A stretch of DNA of 64,000 nt from Hyperoplus lanceolatus (taxonomy: Eukaryota > Chordata > Actinopteri > Uranoscopiformes > Ammodytidae): positions 30,927,501-30,991,500 of the forward strand of contig CM049395.1 in assembly GCA_026929865.2 (NCBI GenBank), written 5' to 3'. Under the pieces are notes generated by a model, which did not search any database, was not told the DNA's origin, and saw nothing but the letters and a program-made list of their open reading frames with translations. The translations under genes and the position numbers were made by a program. Shown here piece by piece: positions 53,053 to 64,000 of this stretch. The number at the start of each line of letters is the position of its first letter. The stretch's first letter is position 1.

Positions 53053-53866
53053 AGGGCTGCCAAGTTTCACCAAAAGTTTGGAGTGAGATTTTTTGGCCGA
53101 GGGACCCAAAACCTTGTCCTCTTTCCCACCCAATAATTTTTGCGAGTGTCCTGTGAGTTTACATATTGTTCATAATAAATCAGAAATAAAAGACAATTGG
53201 AAAATGTGATAAAACATCAAAAATCTTATTAAAATAAACAAATTCATGAATTGCAAAGTCGTAGGACAGTTTTTAATTAAACATTGGGTGTGGACATTTC
53301 GTAAGTGGGGGTCTGGGGTTCCCCCCCAGAACATTTTGAGCATTAAACACTTAATTTCCTGCATTCTGGTGAATTTTTATGAAGCAATGTTTGCCTTTTC
53401 TGCATTCATTTTTATGTAAAGTAAAAGAGAACATTCACGGTTTCGCTGACACAAATTTAATTGAATAGCCTACAATGCATGTGTAGTGCTTTCAAATATC
53501 TCCTGTAGCCTATTGTTAAAATATTTGGTTAAACTGTAATAAAGGTAATTATTCTATGTATTCAACATTGTATGGGTTATCCAATTTTTCAAATTTCAAT
53601 TCACCATTATTATATTAAATCTATGACACTTGATGCCATGGGCCTATAAAGAAACCGCGCGTGCAGAAAGCATGGCAGAAAGAGGATGTCACGGAACTCA
53701 GTCCGTTTAGCTTTTCAAAATAAGACTTTCAAAGTAAAAGTCCCAAAAATAAAATATTACGGGGATTCATTTCTCTGCGTGAGAAATTGGAGGTGTGGCG
53801 TGTGAGCGTGTGAACTGGTTGATATGCGTGTGTCTCACGGCCAAAGCGTGAGACTTGGCCGCTCTG
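53053..53866. mobile_element. hAT non-autonomous element
   Basis: The left end AGGGCTGCCAAGTTTCACC and the right end GTGAGACTTGGCCGCTCTG are inverted repeats, with the 8-bp duplication ATAAACAC (53045-53052 and 53867-53874). It shares 'gggggtctgggg' and 'tgcattctggtga' with the element at 28604-29580. No transposase. Confidence 0.82.
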
Positions 53867-53874
53867 ATAAACAC

Positions 53875-56788
53875 CCCAAAGCTAAAACTGAATCAGCTGA
53901 ACATTCTCCTCTAATGTGTTCAGGATAATTATGGCTTACTTTGCGGTTTCACTGTTTCTCTTCACTGGTTACTGACTTCCTTGGTAGTTTACGTGAAAAA
54001 ACCCTCACGGCTGCTTGTTAATTCTTTAGCAGAAAAACGCCATTGGGAAAAAGAGTCAAGCATAAAAAAGGCCACCTTATTCACTGAGTTATATCAAAGA
54101 AAAGAGAGCTGAGTTTGGGGCATAATTAACCTGCCAAACAGCACCTAATTAAAAAGTCAATTTTATAGGGTCAGATATCTTCATCTTGACATTGCTTGCT
54201 TTAGATCCTCCGCTGAACACCTCGTAGACCGGTCCCTCTCATCTGTTGCAGTTTACAGGACAAGTGAGCAACAGTTGCCCCGCTGTGTGGTGAATTAATC
54301 CCTCATCATGAGGAGACGACTCAGCGGCAGTGAAACCCATTTTTGATTGAAGTCCACACTTGAGAGAAACCTTTGGCCTTCTATATTATTTACCAACTGT
54401 TCCCCTCATTCATTTTAAATTCATTGGTTTGTGAAGGAGAAGAATGTGTCATTATATGAAATTGCTTTCTTCCACGCTCTTCTGTTGTCTCTGTATTTGT
54501 GTCTAATCTTTTATTTTCTCAACTCTCTTTCTTGGCTCGTTTCGTAACATTGAGGTTGCGAATCGTGGCACCTTCTCAGGCTACTCTTGCAAAAAGACAC
54601 AACAAAGAACTTAAACTTTATATTAACTGTTGAAAATTATTTTACCAAATAAGGAAAGGTAATGCCATGTGATACACTGACAACCATGTTTAAAAAAATG
54701 CCTGCAACAATTGCATGCAACCAAATCATGAAATACAATGCTTCGAGCTGTCATATTTAGCCTGCTGTAATCTGCTGTCGCTGATTAGCAGCAGCCTGCA
54801 GTGTTTACATTGCACAGCTCAGTCTGCAAACTCTCATTGTGAGTAAACAATCATATGGAAAGACTGAGAAAAACAGAGGAGACACTGTAAATATATTGTC
54901 GTGCAGCTCAACACTGACTGATGAAATAGAGAATGATATTATGTCTGACACTGCTCAAGGAGAAATTTCACAAATGTTGTTTTCATAACCAAGACAGAGG
55001 CAAAAAGTAAATAACTAGACCTACACTCCCGCCGGGCCAGTGGGAAAAAAAAGTTGTGTTGAACCCTGAGGTGTGAAACTTTTTTTTATTTGGTGAATGC
55101 TCAGCGCCACCGTAGAGTATGCCATTTGCCATATAAATAAACATTCCTGGCCTTACAATTATTCCACATTCGATAGTTACTTTCAGATCAAGATTACCAA
55201 AACATGTAACAACACATGTGACCAGCATGTGACAATGGTGTGTTATAAAATTAACTTTATATTAATTAAAAATCTAATAAGTTTGTATAGTAAGTATAGT
55301 AAGTATAGTATAGTATAAGTATATAAGTAAGTATAGTTTTAAATGCAAGACGTTTACTTGTAAATGAGGATTTATATAGTGTGGTATCACGATTTTAAAA
55401 CATGTTTTTTTTTCACCACTGCGACCTGCATAATTTAAGCTTTGGTGTTTTGTTTGATTAGTTGTTCTACAGTTCTCTTGCTCTCATTTAGGGTTAGCCT
55501 ACTTTTTAATCACTTTAATGTCCTCAATTATCTTCAACACCTTTCCCTTCTTAGCATGCATTCTATCTTTTTTGTTTCAGTTCATTTGACATTCCTGCAA
55601 TCTTAGCACTATTTTGCAGCTCCTATTCAGCATAATTTTTCATTGCACATTTCCAAACTTTTTCAAATCTTCATACTCCTTCAGCTATCCAGTTTAGCGT
55701 CAGCTTTTTCAGCCTCCAGCATTAACACTAATTTTCTTCTGGAAATGCATTTTCTAGTTCCAAATAGAATTTTCAGAATTTTTTCCAGGAGTTTTAAATT
55801 GTCTCAATTTCCTTCCAGAGTCCTCAGGATTTACAGGTGAAGTCAACTGATAAAACTGATGCTTTATATATGCGTGACCTTGACTGTGAGTGGGGTGTGT
55901 ATTTGTTTTAAATGTTACAGTTACTAGCTGGCATTTGCCCCGTCTCTCATCCAGTGCACCCTGAGACAGGCTGCAGCTCCCTAGACTAGGAATTGAAAAC
56001 GTATGGATGTCCAGAAGTTCCATTAAAAATCCAATCAGTGGTTTGGGGATTATGGTGCTTGACAGACGGGAAGGAGGACAGACAGTGGTCCAATTGGTAG
56101 TCCTTAGCCTCTGTGTCATAATGGAGAGAGAGAGAGAGAGAGAGAGAGATAAATCAGCAAAAGCCAGTCTCCGCCTGTAATTGATTGCAGTGGGGATAAC
56201 ACTTTGTTCTCCGATTTGTCTTTGAGATAAATATGCTTTGCTTGATAATCATTAACTGAGAGCTGAACCACAGGTACAATGTGGTTTTCATAAGTGTTAT
56301 CTTCCTATGACAGAGAAGATAAGACAGCTGAGTGTGAAAAATGTGAGCTAATTGGTCTCCATGCCAACGACCCCGAGTCTCAGGCCACAACTTCATTATG
56401 TTGACAGATTGAGACACATAGGCCTAGACACATACACAGCAGGTTACATAATGAATTCACAACGGAAGATTTATTGTAAATATCGATTTCCATATGTTTA
56501 ACCTTTCATCACACTGAGCTGTGAAAGCTATGTAGAGGACTGAATAAGTGTCATCTGGGGATGAGCGAGAGTAAATACATACAACAAATTTTAGGTATTC
56601 AACATGAGTTTTGAATTATTATTACTTTTATAATTTCCAGCTGCTTCTCCTCCAAATGCCAGGTCGCGTCTCCATGAGGAGTGTTGGATAGAAAGTGAAA
56701 AACTCTCCAGTTCTACTACATGAGGAGCAGGAGACTGTCGGACATACTGAACAGCGCAACATACAGACAAACAGTCAGATTAATTTAA
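53875..56788. other. Non-coding, no gene seen
   Basis: No gene or named repeat recognised, apart from a 'tatagtaag' tandem patch at 55280-55335 and a (GA)n run at 56121-56149. Could contain conserved regulatory DNA; this cannot be judged without alignment. Confidence 0.4.
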
Positions 56789-56793
56789 ATGCA

Positions 56794-56861
<68 letters not shown>

Positions 56862-57005
56862 GAAAGGCAGATAGACACAGCTGCTACCAGATAGGTACTG
56901 TTGAAATCCACATCTTGTTTCCATGGCGACCGAGTGAACAAGAATCCAAGTTCACAGCAAATTCTTTTCCAGGCCGAACTAGTCAGCTCCTCTGATATGG
57001 AGACT

Positions 57006-57086
<81 letters not shown>

Positions 57087-57145
57087 GTGTGTGTCCAAGT
57101 GTGCGTGTTTGTGCGTGTGTGCATGTGTGCGTGTGTGTGTGTATC
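56789..57145. repeat. (CA)n and (GT)n microsatellite pair
   Basis: (CA)n at 56794-56856 and (GT)n at 57007-57092, with a degenerate GTGCGT tail to about 57145. The two tracts are complementary and 150 bp apart, so they could pair as a hairpin. Open frames across them are artefacts. Confidence 0.95.
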
Positions 57146-57440
57146 TGTAGTGCTCCAAATGCATCCGGCTCCATCCATCGTAACTCCAGAAAGCAAAAAG
57201 TTGAATAACAAACTAATTTATCAGATTCCTTTCCAAACTTAAACACAGACGCTCACTGGCCTGACGGCTGTGTCATTTGGTATAAATATTCATGGATAAC
57301 ATATGATTGTGTTACTCTAACTTGAGGAAGGAAAATGACTGCTGCCAGTGAACTGAAACACTAAACAATGAACACATTTACACTAACTGACTAAAAGTGA
57401 AACGACTTGGGGATGCCACCTTCAAACATGATGTAACAGT

Positions 57441-59176
57441 ACTTAGCAATGAACAACTGCTTTGATGTCTTCCAGTCAGGATTTCAACAACACCACAGCA
57501 CTGAGACTGCTCTGGTTAAGGTCCTCAATGACGTCCATTTAAACACAGACAGTGGCAAAAGTTCTGTCTTAGTTTTACTGGATCTCAGTGCCGCTTTTGA
57601 CACAGTTGACCACAACCTATTAGTAGATCGACTTGCAAACTGGGTTGGACTTTCTGGAACTGTAGTAAACTGGTTTGAATACTACTTAAAGGACAGAGAC
57701 TACTATGTGTCTATAAGCCATTTCACATCTGAACGGACAAATATTGAATGCGCGGTCCCCCATGGTTCCATTCTTGGACCTCTTCTGTTTAACATCTACA
57801 TTCTCCCACTCATTCTCAGATTATGAATAAGAACAAATGATGCTACCATAATTATGCAGAAGACACAAATTTACATAACCATATCACCAGGAGACTAATA
57901 GTCCGATACAAGCACTGAGTAAGTGGATTGAACAAGTCAATGATTGGATGTGCCAACATTTTCTTCAATTAAACAATGACAAAACTGAAGTAATTGTCTT
58001 TGGTTCCAAATATGAACAATTAAAAGTCAATGCAGAGCTTAAATCCGTTATGTTAGAAACCACACACCAAGCCCGAAATCTTGGTGTTGTCATAGACTCA
58101 GACCTGAATTTCAAGAAACACATTTAATCAATTAACAAGTCAGCCTACTACCACCTTAAAAACATATCAAGAATTAAAGGGCTTATGTCTCAGCAAGATT
58201 TAGAAAAACTTCTCCATGCATTTATCTTTAGTAGATTTGACAACTGTAACAGTGTCCTTGCAGGCCTTCCAAACAATCTGTCAGACAGCTTCAGCTAATT
58301 CAGGAGTCCTCACTAGGACCAAAGAAGTGGATCACATTACCCCAGTTCTGAGGTTTTACACTGGCTTCCTGTCACTCAAACAATTGATTTCAAAATACTG
58401 ATGTTGGTGTAGTGGATTTAAATGGCCTGTATTCACCAGAGTTTGCTGAGCGGGTGGTCTTAAAGGTTGGAAGGTCACTGGTGAGAGACGAAAACACCTA
58501 TGTAAGGACATGTGTTGACTTGTTGTGATGAAACGATCTGTCTGTTTGTAGACGATTAAGACACGTGATGCACTCATACAGAGATATAAACGCAGTTCTG
58601 TAACTTTAAGAGAGTGCCATGCGGCTCTCACCCTGCTGCTACCATGCTCCATGAAATCCTCTGTATGTCCTTTGGAATCTTCTGAATGAACCTGAAACAC
58701 TGATGAAAAGTCCAGTCTACCGCCTCTGTCTTTGTCGCCATGGGGAAACGATTCGGCATTACGTTGGTTTATAAAGCCCTAAATGGTTTAGGGCCAAAAT
58801 ACATTACTGATCTGCTGATACGTTATGAACCGTCCAGAGCACTTAGGTCTACTTACAGTCCCCAGAATTAGGACTAAACAAGGAGAAGCAGCTTTTAGTT
58901 TTTATGCACCAAATATCTGGAACAAACTCCCAGAAAACTTGAGGTCTACTGCAACTCTCAGCTCTTTTGAATCGAGCCTGAATACTTTTCTGTTTACATT
59001 TTAACCTGCAATTTAAATTTTATTTAAATGCGCTACTTCTATTCAATCGCTTTTAAATGTTTTATTTCTATTCATTCACTTTTCTAATGTGTCTTATGCA
59101 TTTTAATGTTGTCCCTGTAAAGCACTTTGAATGGCCTTGTGTCTGAATTGTGCTATATAAATAAACTTGCCTTGCC
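57441..59176 (+). mobile_element. 5'-truncated, decayed L2 LINE, interrupted
   Basis: Close relative of the L2 copy at 17.88-22.80 kb, starting at TACTTAGCAATGAAC (equivalent to about 21363) and ending with the same AAACTTGCCTTGCC. The RT is readable at 57449-57800 (SGFQQHHSTETALVKVLND, LLDLSAAFDTVDHN) but frames are broken afterwards. It is split by a 361-bp insertion (58406-58766) flanked by GTTGGT. Confidence 0.9.
58406..58766. mobile_element. Unidentified insertion inside the L2 copy
   Basis: About 361 bp between two GTTGGT copies (58406-58411 region and 58761-58766) at a point where the sister L2 reads through. The ends GTAGTG... and ...CATTAC are weakly inverted. No coding capacity and no family recognised. 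Confidence 0.6.
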
Positions 59177-62138
59177 TACATTTTATTAATATATATTTAT
59201 TTTCTTCCAACCTGCACTAATCAATATTTTTGAATAACGATGAATTGAAATAACTTCCCATTACTTCTTAGGACATCATGTGGTTAAAATGAATTTGTCC
59301 ATGCTTCGGTATGCAAAACTAATGACGATTCTATAGCAGCCTTTGTTCTACTTTATGAAGAGTGCTAAGAAGAAAATATCTGCTACTTCTGTGTTTTGGT
59401 TAAATCACAAAGAAGCAAAAAATGGAGATACTCAGGTAAAGTACTAATAGCTTAAAACTGTTCTGGTAAGATACTTGAGTAAAAGTACTTAGATACTCTC
59501 CACCCAGTCCACATGAATACTTTGTGTTGAACACTGTCCTGAACAGCTAAAGTAGTTTTGTTTAATCGGCACTGTCACGGAGGAGTTCACAAGTGAAAAA
59601 CGGCAACTTAAATATGAGGAGTTAAAAAAAGGTTAATAACATATGCAGTAAGGTTTGAATGATACAGCATTGGGCAGGTTCATGTTGGCGCATTTCAGGT
59701 GGATATGAGAGTCAGTTTAGTCCCAGAGCTAGGCAACTCAGAGCAAAGCAGCACAACTCTTTCGCTCACCTTGGAAGCTGCAGCTCTCAGCTGCATAATG
59801 TGTCTTACTAATTAGGTTGTGATTTCTCTGACGGCATCCATTACTGCCTAGAAAAATATTCTAAATTGGAAATTCCATTAAATCTGGCCCAGCTGGCTTG
59901 ATATATGGTGAAATATGAAGCCATGACACTGTGTTATTATTATGCCAGTCTAATAAAAAACATATTAAAGTTCAAGATATTTATGACCACTGTCCTTTCA
60001 TTGTTTTGGTGTGTGCGTTAGTGATATTAAGCTGTATATTTCGGAGCAGGCCGGAGTATGTTTTACAAACAACTATTTGTGTGAGTGTGTATATGTTTGT
60101 GTTGTCATTACAGATGACGCAATCCATCAATTTTCAGGCATGGGGTTTCTTCTGTCCTGGGAGTGAGTTTAAAGGTTGCCAAGCCTAGACATTTTATAAT
60201 TTGTAATGTGCAGATTACAGTGTATTTACAGGTTGATGTGTTTTGAAAAGTCTGTGTAACAGATCCAAGTGGAGATTTTGTCTTTTTTTGTTTTGTTTAA
60301 TCCTTCAGTGAACTGTGCTGACGATGACAGAGTTGGATGAGCTCATTTTTAACTATTCTTATAGTTTCAAATTATTCAAATCATTCAAAGGAAATGTGAG
60401 AAGCTGGAAAGCATCAAATGCGTTTACTAGCAAAATTTATATTGCACTTTTATATTATAAGTTATAAATTATTATAAGTGTTGGGCAACTTAATTTATTA
60501 CAAAAAATATTACATACATGTATGTATTATTTATTAAAATCTTAATCTTTAAAGTAACTAGTCACTAAAGCTTTCAAATAAATGGCTGTGAGCCTGTCTG
60601 GGTTAAAATTGCAAGGTTCAAGGGAAATGGTTTCACTGAGGCATTGCTTCATTATATTATAATGAAAGTCGATGGAAAAATTTCCATTCATTACTTTATG
60701 TGGAGTAATGTGTGTGTGAAGTCAGAGATGAAAAGGTGCGGGTTTGCCAAGGCTGGGTCAATGGAGCAGCTGCGTTTCTGCTTTGCCCTCAAAATGATTT
60801 CACTTTCAGATGTGCTGAGAAGATGAACTTTCTGGTCGTCAAAGAGATCAAGAGCTGCTGAAGGAGAAAATAAGTTTGTATAATCGATTCGTACATGTTA
60901 GAGGAATCTTTTTCCTCTATATTTGTCTCGCTTACTTCCAATTCAGTCAGCAATTTCCCAAGATGTCTTTGCACAAAGTTTAAAAAAGGAAGGGTTTCAC
61001 ATCTTAAAATTTCTCTTCAGGTGTCCGGGGTAAGTTTGTCTTGCATTCAGGTGAAGCATACACAAACTTGAATACAAGATAGGCAAGGGAAGTATATTCA
61101 TACAGCACCTTTCAACACCTTCTTACCGGAGGAAATGAAGCTTAGCGAAAGTTCAGACAGGAAGGCTGACTATCTGCACTGTGTCTTTATGTGCAGATCC
61201 TCCCTGAGTTCATTCATGGTCTCGCCTAGTTGCTGCTTCAACTAATTCAGCTCATTTTGGGAGGTTCCATCTATTAGCTCAAACCTATCACATTCACCTT
61301 AACATCTGTGAGACAATTACCTGTTCCCGTCAACGTTTAAAACCGTCCTCAACTTGCTGTCAGTTGTCATTTCAGCAATCGTTGCCATTTCAATGATGGA
61401 TGCAACCCTCCTCCACCCCATTCACCTCCAGTCCTCATCACATCATCATCAGCATCATCCAGACCTTCAGCTCTGGGAGTGGGGGGGGGGTACTCTACTC
61501 AGCCTAGGATTTTGCTGCCCCCCCCAGATGATTTTGCGATAGGGTCTAATCGCCAAGGACTCTTTTAATATCTCCAGCACAGTCCAATGATTTAATTTTT
61601 TTTGTTTATGAAGTCTCTCATGATTGAATTGCTGACATAATCATACAATGGACACAATGCTTGTAAGCAACCTATTGATCTTGTTGTGTAAGTCTGTGTT
61701 TTGCCTGTGTTGTGAAACATTATTTCTTGGATTGTGCGCAGCAAGGAGTACAGATGTTAACAGAAGAAGACAGGGTATGGAGCCCCCCCCCCCACACACA
61801 CACACACAGAAGCTGGCAAAAGAAAAGTACATTAAAGCTGCAGTTGATAATTTCAGCCGTTGGAATCCCAACGGCTCTACCTGCTGTAGCTCCTCCCTCT
61901 GAACGACAGCTACGCGCGTTCATGTGAATTCAGTTACATTGACAGGAGACAAACACCATGTCCGATTCCGAGGTGATTAAACATTAGTAATGATAACTAC
62001 ATACGTACATATTGAGCATACATTTTAATCACAGACATACCATGTATGTTAGCTTAAAATCATTGTAAGTGTGCTGGTAGGCCTAACAAAAGTAGATGTA
62101 ACAGCCAGGCAAGATAGCAAACTAATTGTAACAGAGCG
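59177..62138. other. Non-coding, no gene seen
   Basis: Contains the 'tacttgagtaaaagtactta' MITE fragment at about 59425-59515 and a G/C homopolymer patch near 61480-61525. A possible TTAA-type repeat starts at about 61822 ('ttaaagctgcagttgat'). No exon is recognised. Confidence 0.4.
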
Positions 62139-62285
62139 GAGAGGTGTGTGTGTATCTCCTACTATCTATGCTCCTGCTCTGACCGCAGCTGGGAGGGGCT
62201 GCTCGGGCAGTGTTGCCAATTTTACAGCGATTTTGTCGCTATATTTACCTACTTTTCAGCCCCCCCTGGCGACTTTTTTTTCAAA

Positions 62286-62632
62286 ACAGCGACAAGTGAC
62301 AAATCTAGCTTTTTTCTGGTGTAGCCTAATTGGTGACTTTTTCGCCAAAGCAAATATCACTTTTAACGCTTCTCAACGAGCAGCGGGAGCCTCCTGGCCC
62401 GTCCCCCGTCACAGAGCACTGACAGACGGCCCGGTCCTCGCGCAGCAACCCCTCCCAGCTGCGGTCAGAGCAGGAGATACACCTCTCAGCTCGGGGCTGC
62501 TGCGCGAGGAGCGGGCTGCGTGTCAGTGCTCCCGCTGCTCGTTGAGAAGAGATGATACTTGCTTTGGCGAAAAAAGTCACCAATAACACCAGAAAAAAAG
62601 CTAGATTTGGCGCTTATCGCTGTTTGACTGTA
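62286..62632. repeat. Large imperfect foldback
   Basis: The left arm (62286 to about 62450: 'cgacaagtgacaaatctagc', 'ttcgccaaagcaaatatcac', 'caacgagcagcgggagc') is complementary to the right arm (about 62497-62632). The loop (about 62451-62496) is itself complementary to upstream 62139-62208. GC- and CpG-rich core. Confidence 0.85.
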
Positions 62633-64000
62633 ATGACTGTTTGACTGACTGTTATCAACTGTAATGACACAATGCCTCCTGAAAATGGTGTATTTCAAAG
62701 CTTACTGTATATCATGGCATACGAAGGATCCAAAACACCTAGGTTGTGACACCACACATAATATACACATATTTTCCAACGATTTTTAAAATCCAGGCTG
62801 TGTTATCCTTCTGTGTGAAATGTTTTTTTCCAATCAGTCTAAATGACTCAGCTGAAGGCTCGTTGAACAGCGAGTAGGAGTCATGAGGACACAATCATTT
62901 CTGACCTGTTTGACAGTGATGGTATTAATAATGCCTACTTCTGCTTCAACATTTCCATTTGCAGTGCCTTTACCTAATGCAACTTCTCAGCTGCCAACCT
63001 TTTGACATCTCCCCACGAGAAGTATGAATAACTTATCTGTATCCTTGAAATAGAGCTACGTTAGGTTTAGGCATGCCTGGTGATTGCTAAGTAACGTAGC
63101 ATTTTATCCATATTTCCCCAGAGGGATAAGTTGAAGTCTGGGTTTGGCTGGAGGTTTTGAAATTATTGGAGGTAAATTTAAAATTATTAAAGTTTCCCCC
63201 TTACCATTTTGTAAAAGAAAAGAAGCCTGCAAGTCGTATTGTAAAAACTCAATTAATTTCATAATGTTTGGGATTAAATTAGGCTATAGGTGAATAACCT
63301 TGACTTGTACACACAGGAAAAATAAACATGTAAAAATAACGATATAATTATTTTGAAAATGCAACCCAAGGAAAAGAACAGACTATTTTATTTTAAAATA
63401 TATTTCAACTGCAAATAGCGCATCCCCCTTCTAAAACTTCATGTTGTGAACTTTTTATGTGAGACCTGTAATTTCCCATAGCAACGTCTAAATTGGAAAA
63501 GGCAACGGTGGAGAAACATATTGTGTTTGAATCAGAGCGTAGTGAAATAAATGACATGCTAGTTAAACTGTGTCACTCACCAATATTTATTTGTCTAGTA
63601 AAACTACACGGGTCCCTCAGAGTTGGCTGAATTTATGACTTTCCATGGTAGGTTATGGTTTGAGTTGATTAAAATGATTCTATATGTAAGTTGAATCTAT
63701 CATACAAATCATATTATATGTATCTCTACAGCGCATTTCCCTTTGTTTTGTCCTTCAGAGCAGTTACTCTTGAGTCATTATGATTGTTTTTCACAACAAT
63801 GAGCTGACGGCAGGACAAAAGATTAATTTTGATGGAGAAGTTGGGGGGTGGGGACGAGGATGATAAGAATAACAATCGTATTACGACAATTAAACGTGGC
63901 AGCGGTCTGCAGAAAGGCAGAAAACAATAAAGCAAGAACAAACAAGGACAAATGTATGGATCACAGCGGGAAGTTTGAGCTGCTTTATCAAAGTAAAACA
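62633..64000. other. Non-coding, no gene seen
   Basis: AT-rich DNA to the window edge. No splice-bounded frame, RNA gene or named repeat recognised. Confidence 0.4.

Noticed and set aside
56780-57246. Several open frames of alternating TH or VC
   Set aside because: Translated CA/GT repeats, not genes.
59931-60188. Hydrophobic 85-codon frame as a membrane protein gene
   Set aside because: No conserved motif, no splice signals with plausible partners, and AT-rich random-like composition.

Overview
The window is vertebrate nuclear DNA, almost certainly from a teleost. It has GT-AG introns, long CA/GT microsatellites, several DNA-transposon and LINE families typical of ray-finned fish, and three genes whose closest recognisable relatives are vertebrate. 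The mix of L2-type LINEs, Tc1 elements with very long inverted repeats, hAT and TTAA-type MITEs and a tRNA-derived SINE suggests a percomorph fish, but I cannot name a species.

Three host genes are supported. (1) The first coding exon of a D4-type dopamine receptor (drd4) lies on the minus strand at 27-275; the rest is outside the window. (2) A complete cadherin-related family member 5 gene (cdhr5) lies on the plus strand. It has 14 coding exons from 14657 to 35537, all phases agree, and it encodes 691 residues. (3) A complete cathepsin D gene (ctsd) lies on the minus strand. It has 9 coding exons from 47534 down to 38730, all phases agree, and it encodes 396 residues. drd4 and cdhr5 are head to head, as in human 11p15.5; cdhr5 and ctsd are tail to tail. 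Human CTSD is in the same chromosome band but much farther away.

Region by region: 1-1040 drd4 exon 1 and its upstream DNA; 1045-5450 a nest of MITE, LINE and Tc1; 6963-9307 a decayed IS630-type transposon with another copy inside it; 9.3-14.6 kb mostly unique non-coding DNA with a CA repeat; 14.6-35.5 kb cdhr5. The introns of cdhr5 hold a near-complete L2 LINE (about 17.88-22.80 kb), a TTAA element (22937-24656), a solo LTR (25175-25719) and an old MITE carrying three later insertions (26478 to about 29626). ctsd occupies 38.3-47.6 kb with TE debris in its second intron. 47.7-64 kb has no recognised gene and contains a SINE, hAT relics, an internally deleted Tc1 copy (51923-52788), a second, decayed L2 copy (57441-59176) and a large foldback (62286-62632).

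The host genes do not form one pathway: Drd4 is a neuronal Gi-coupled receptor, Cdhr5 a brush-border adhesion protein, Ctsd a lysosomal protease. The most unusual material is in the mobile elements. The L2 copy has ORF1 and ORF2 in the same frame, separated by a single TGA. Intron 7 of cdhr5 holds a perfect 60-bp palindrome at a transposon edge. A Tc1 deletion derivative still encodes only the DNA-binding part of its transposase. I found no undescribed multi-gene system.
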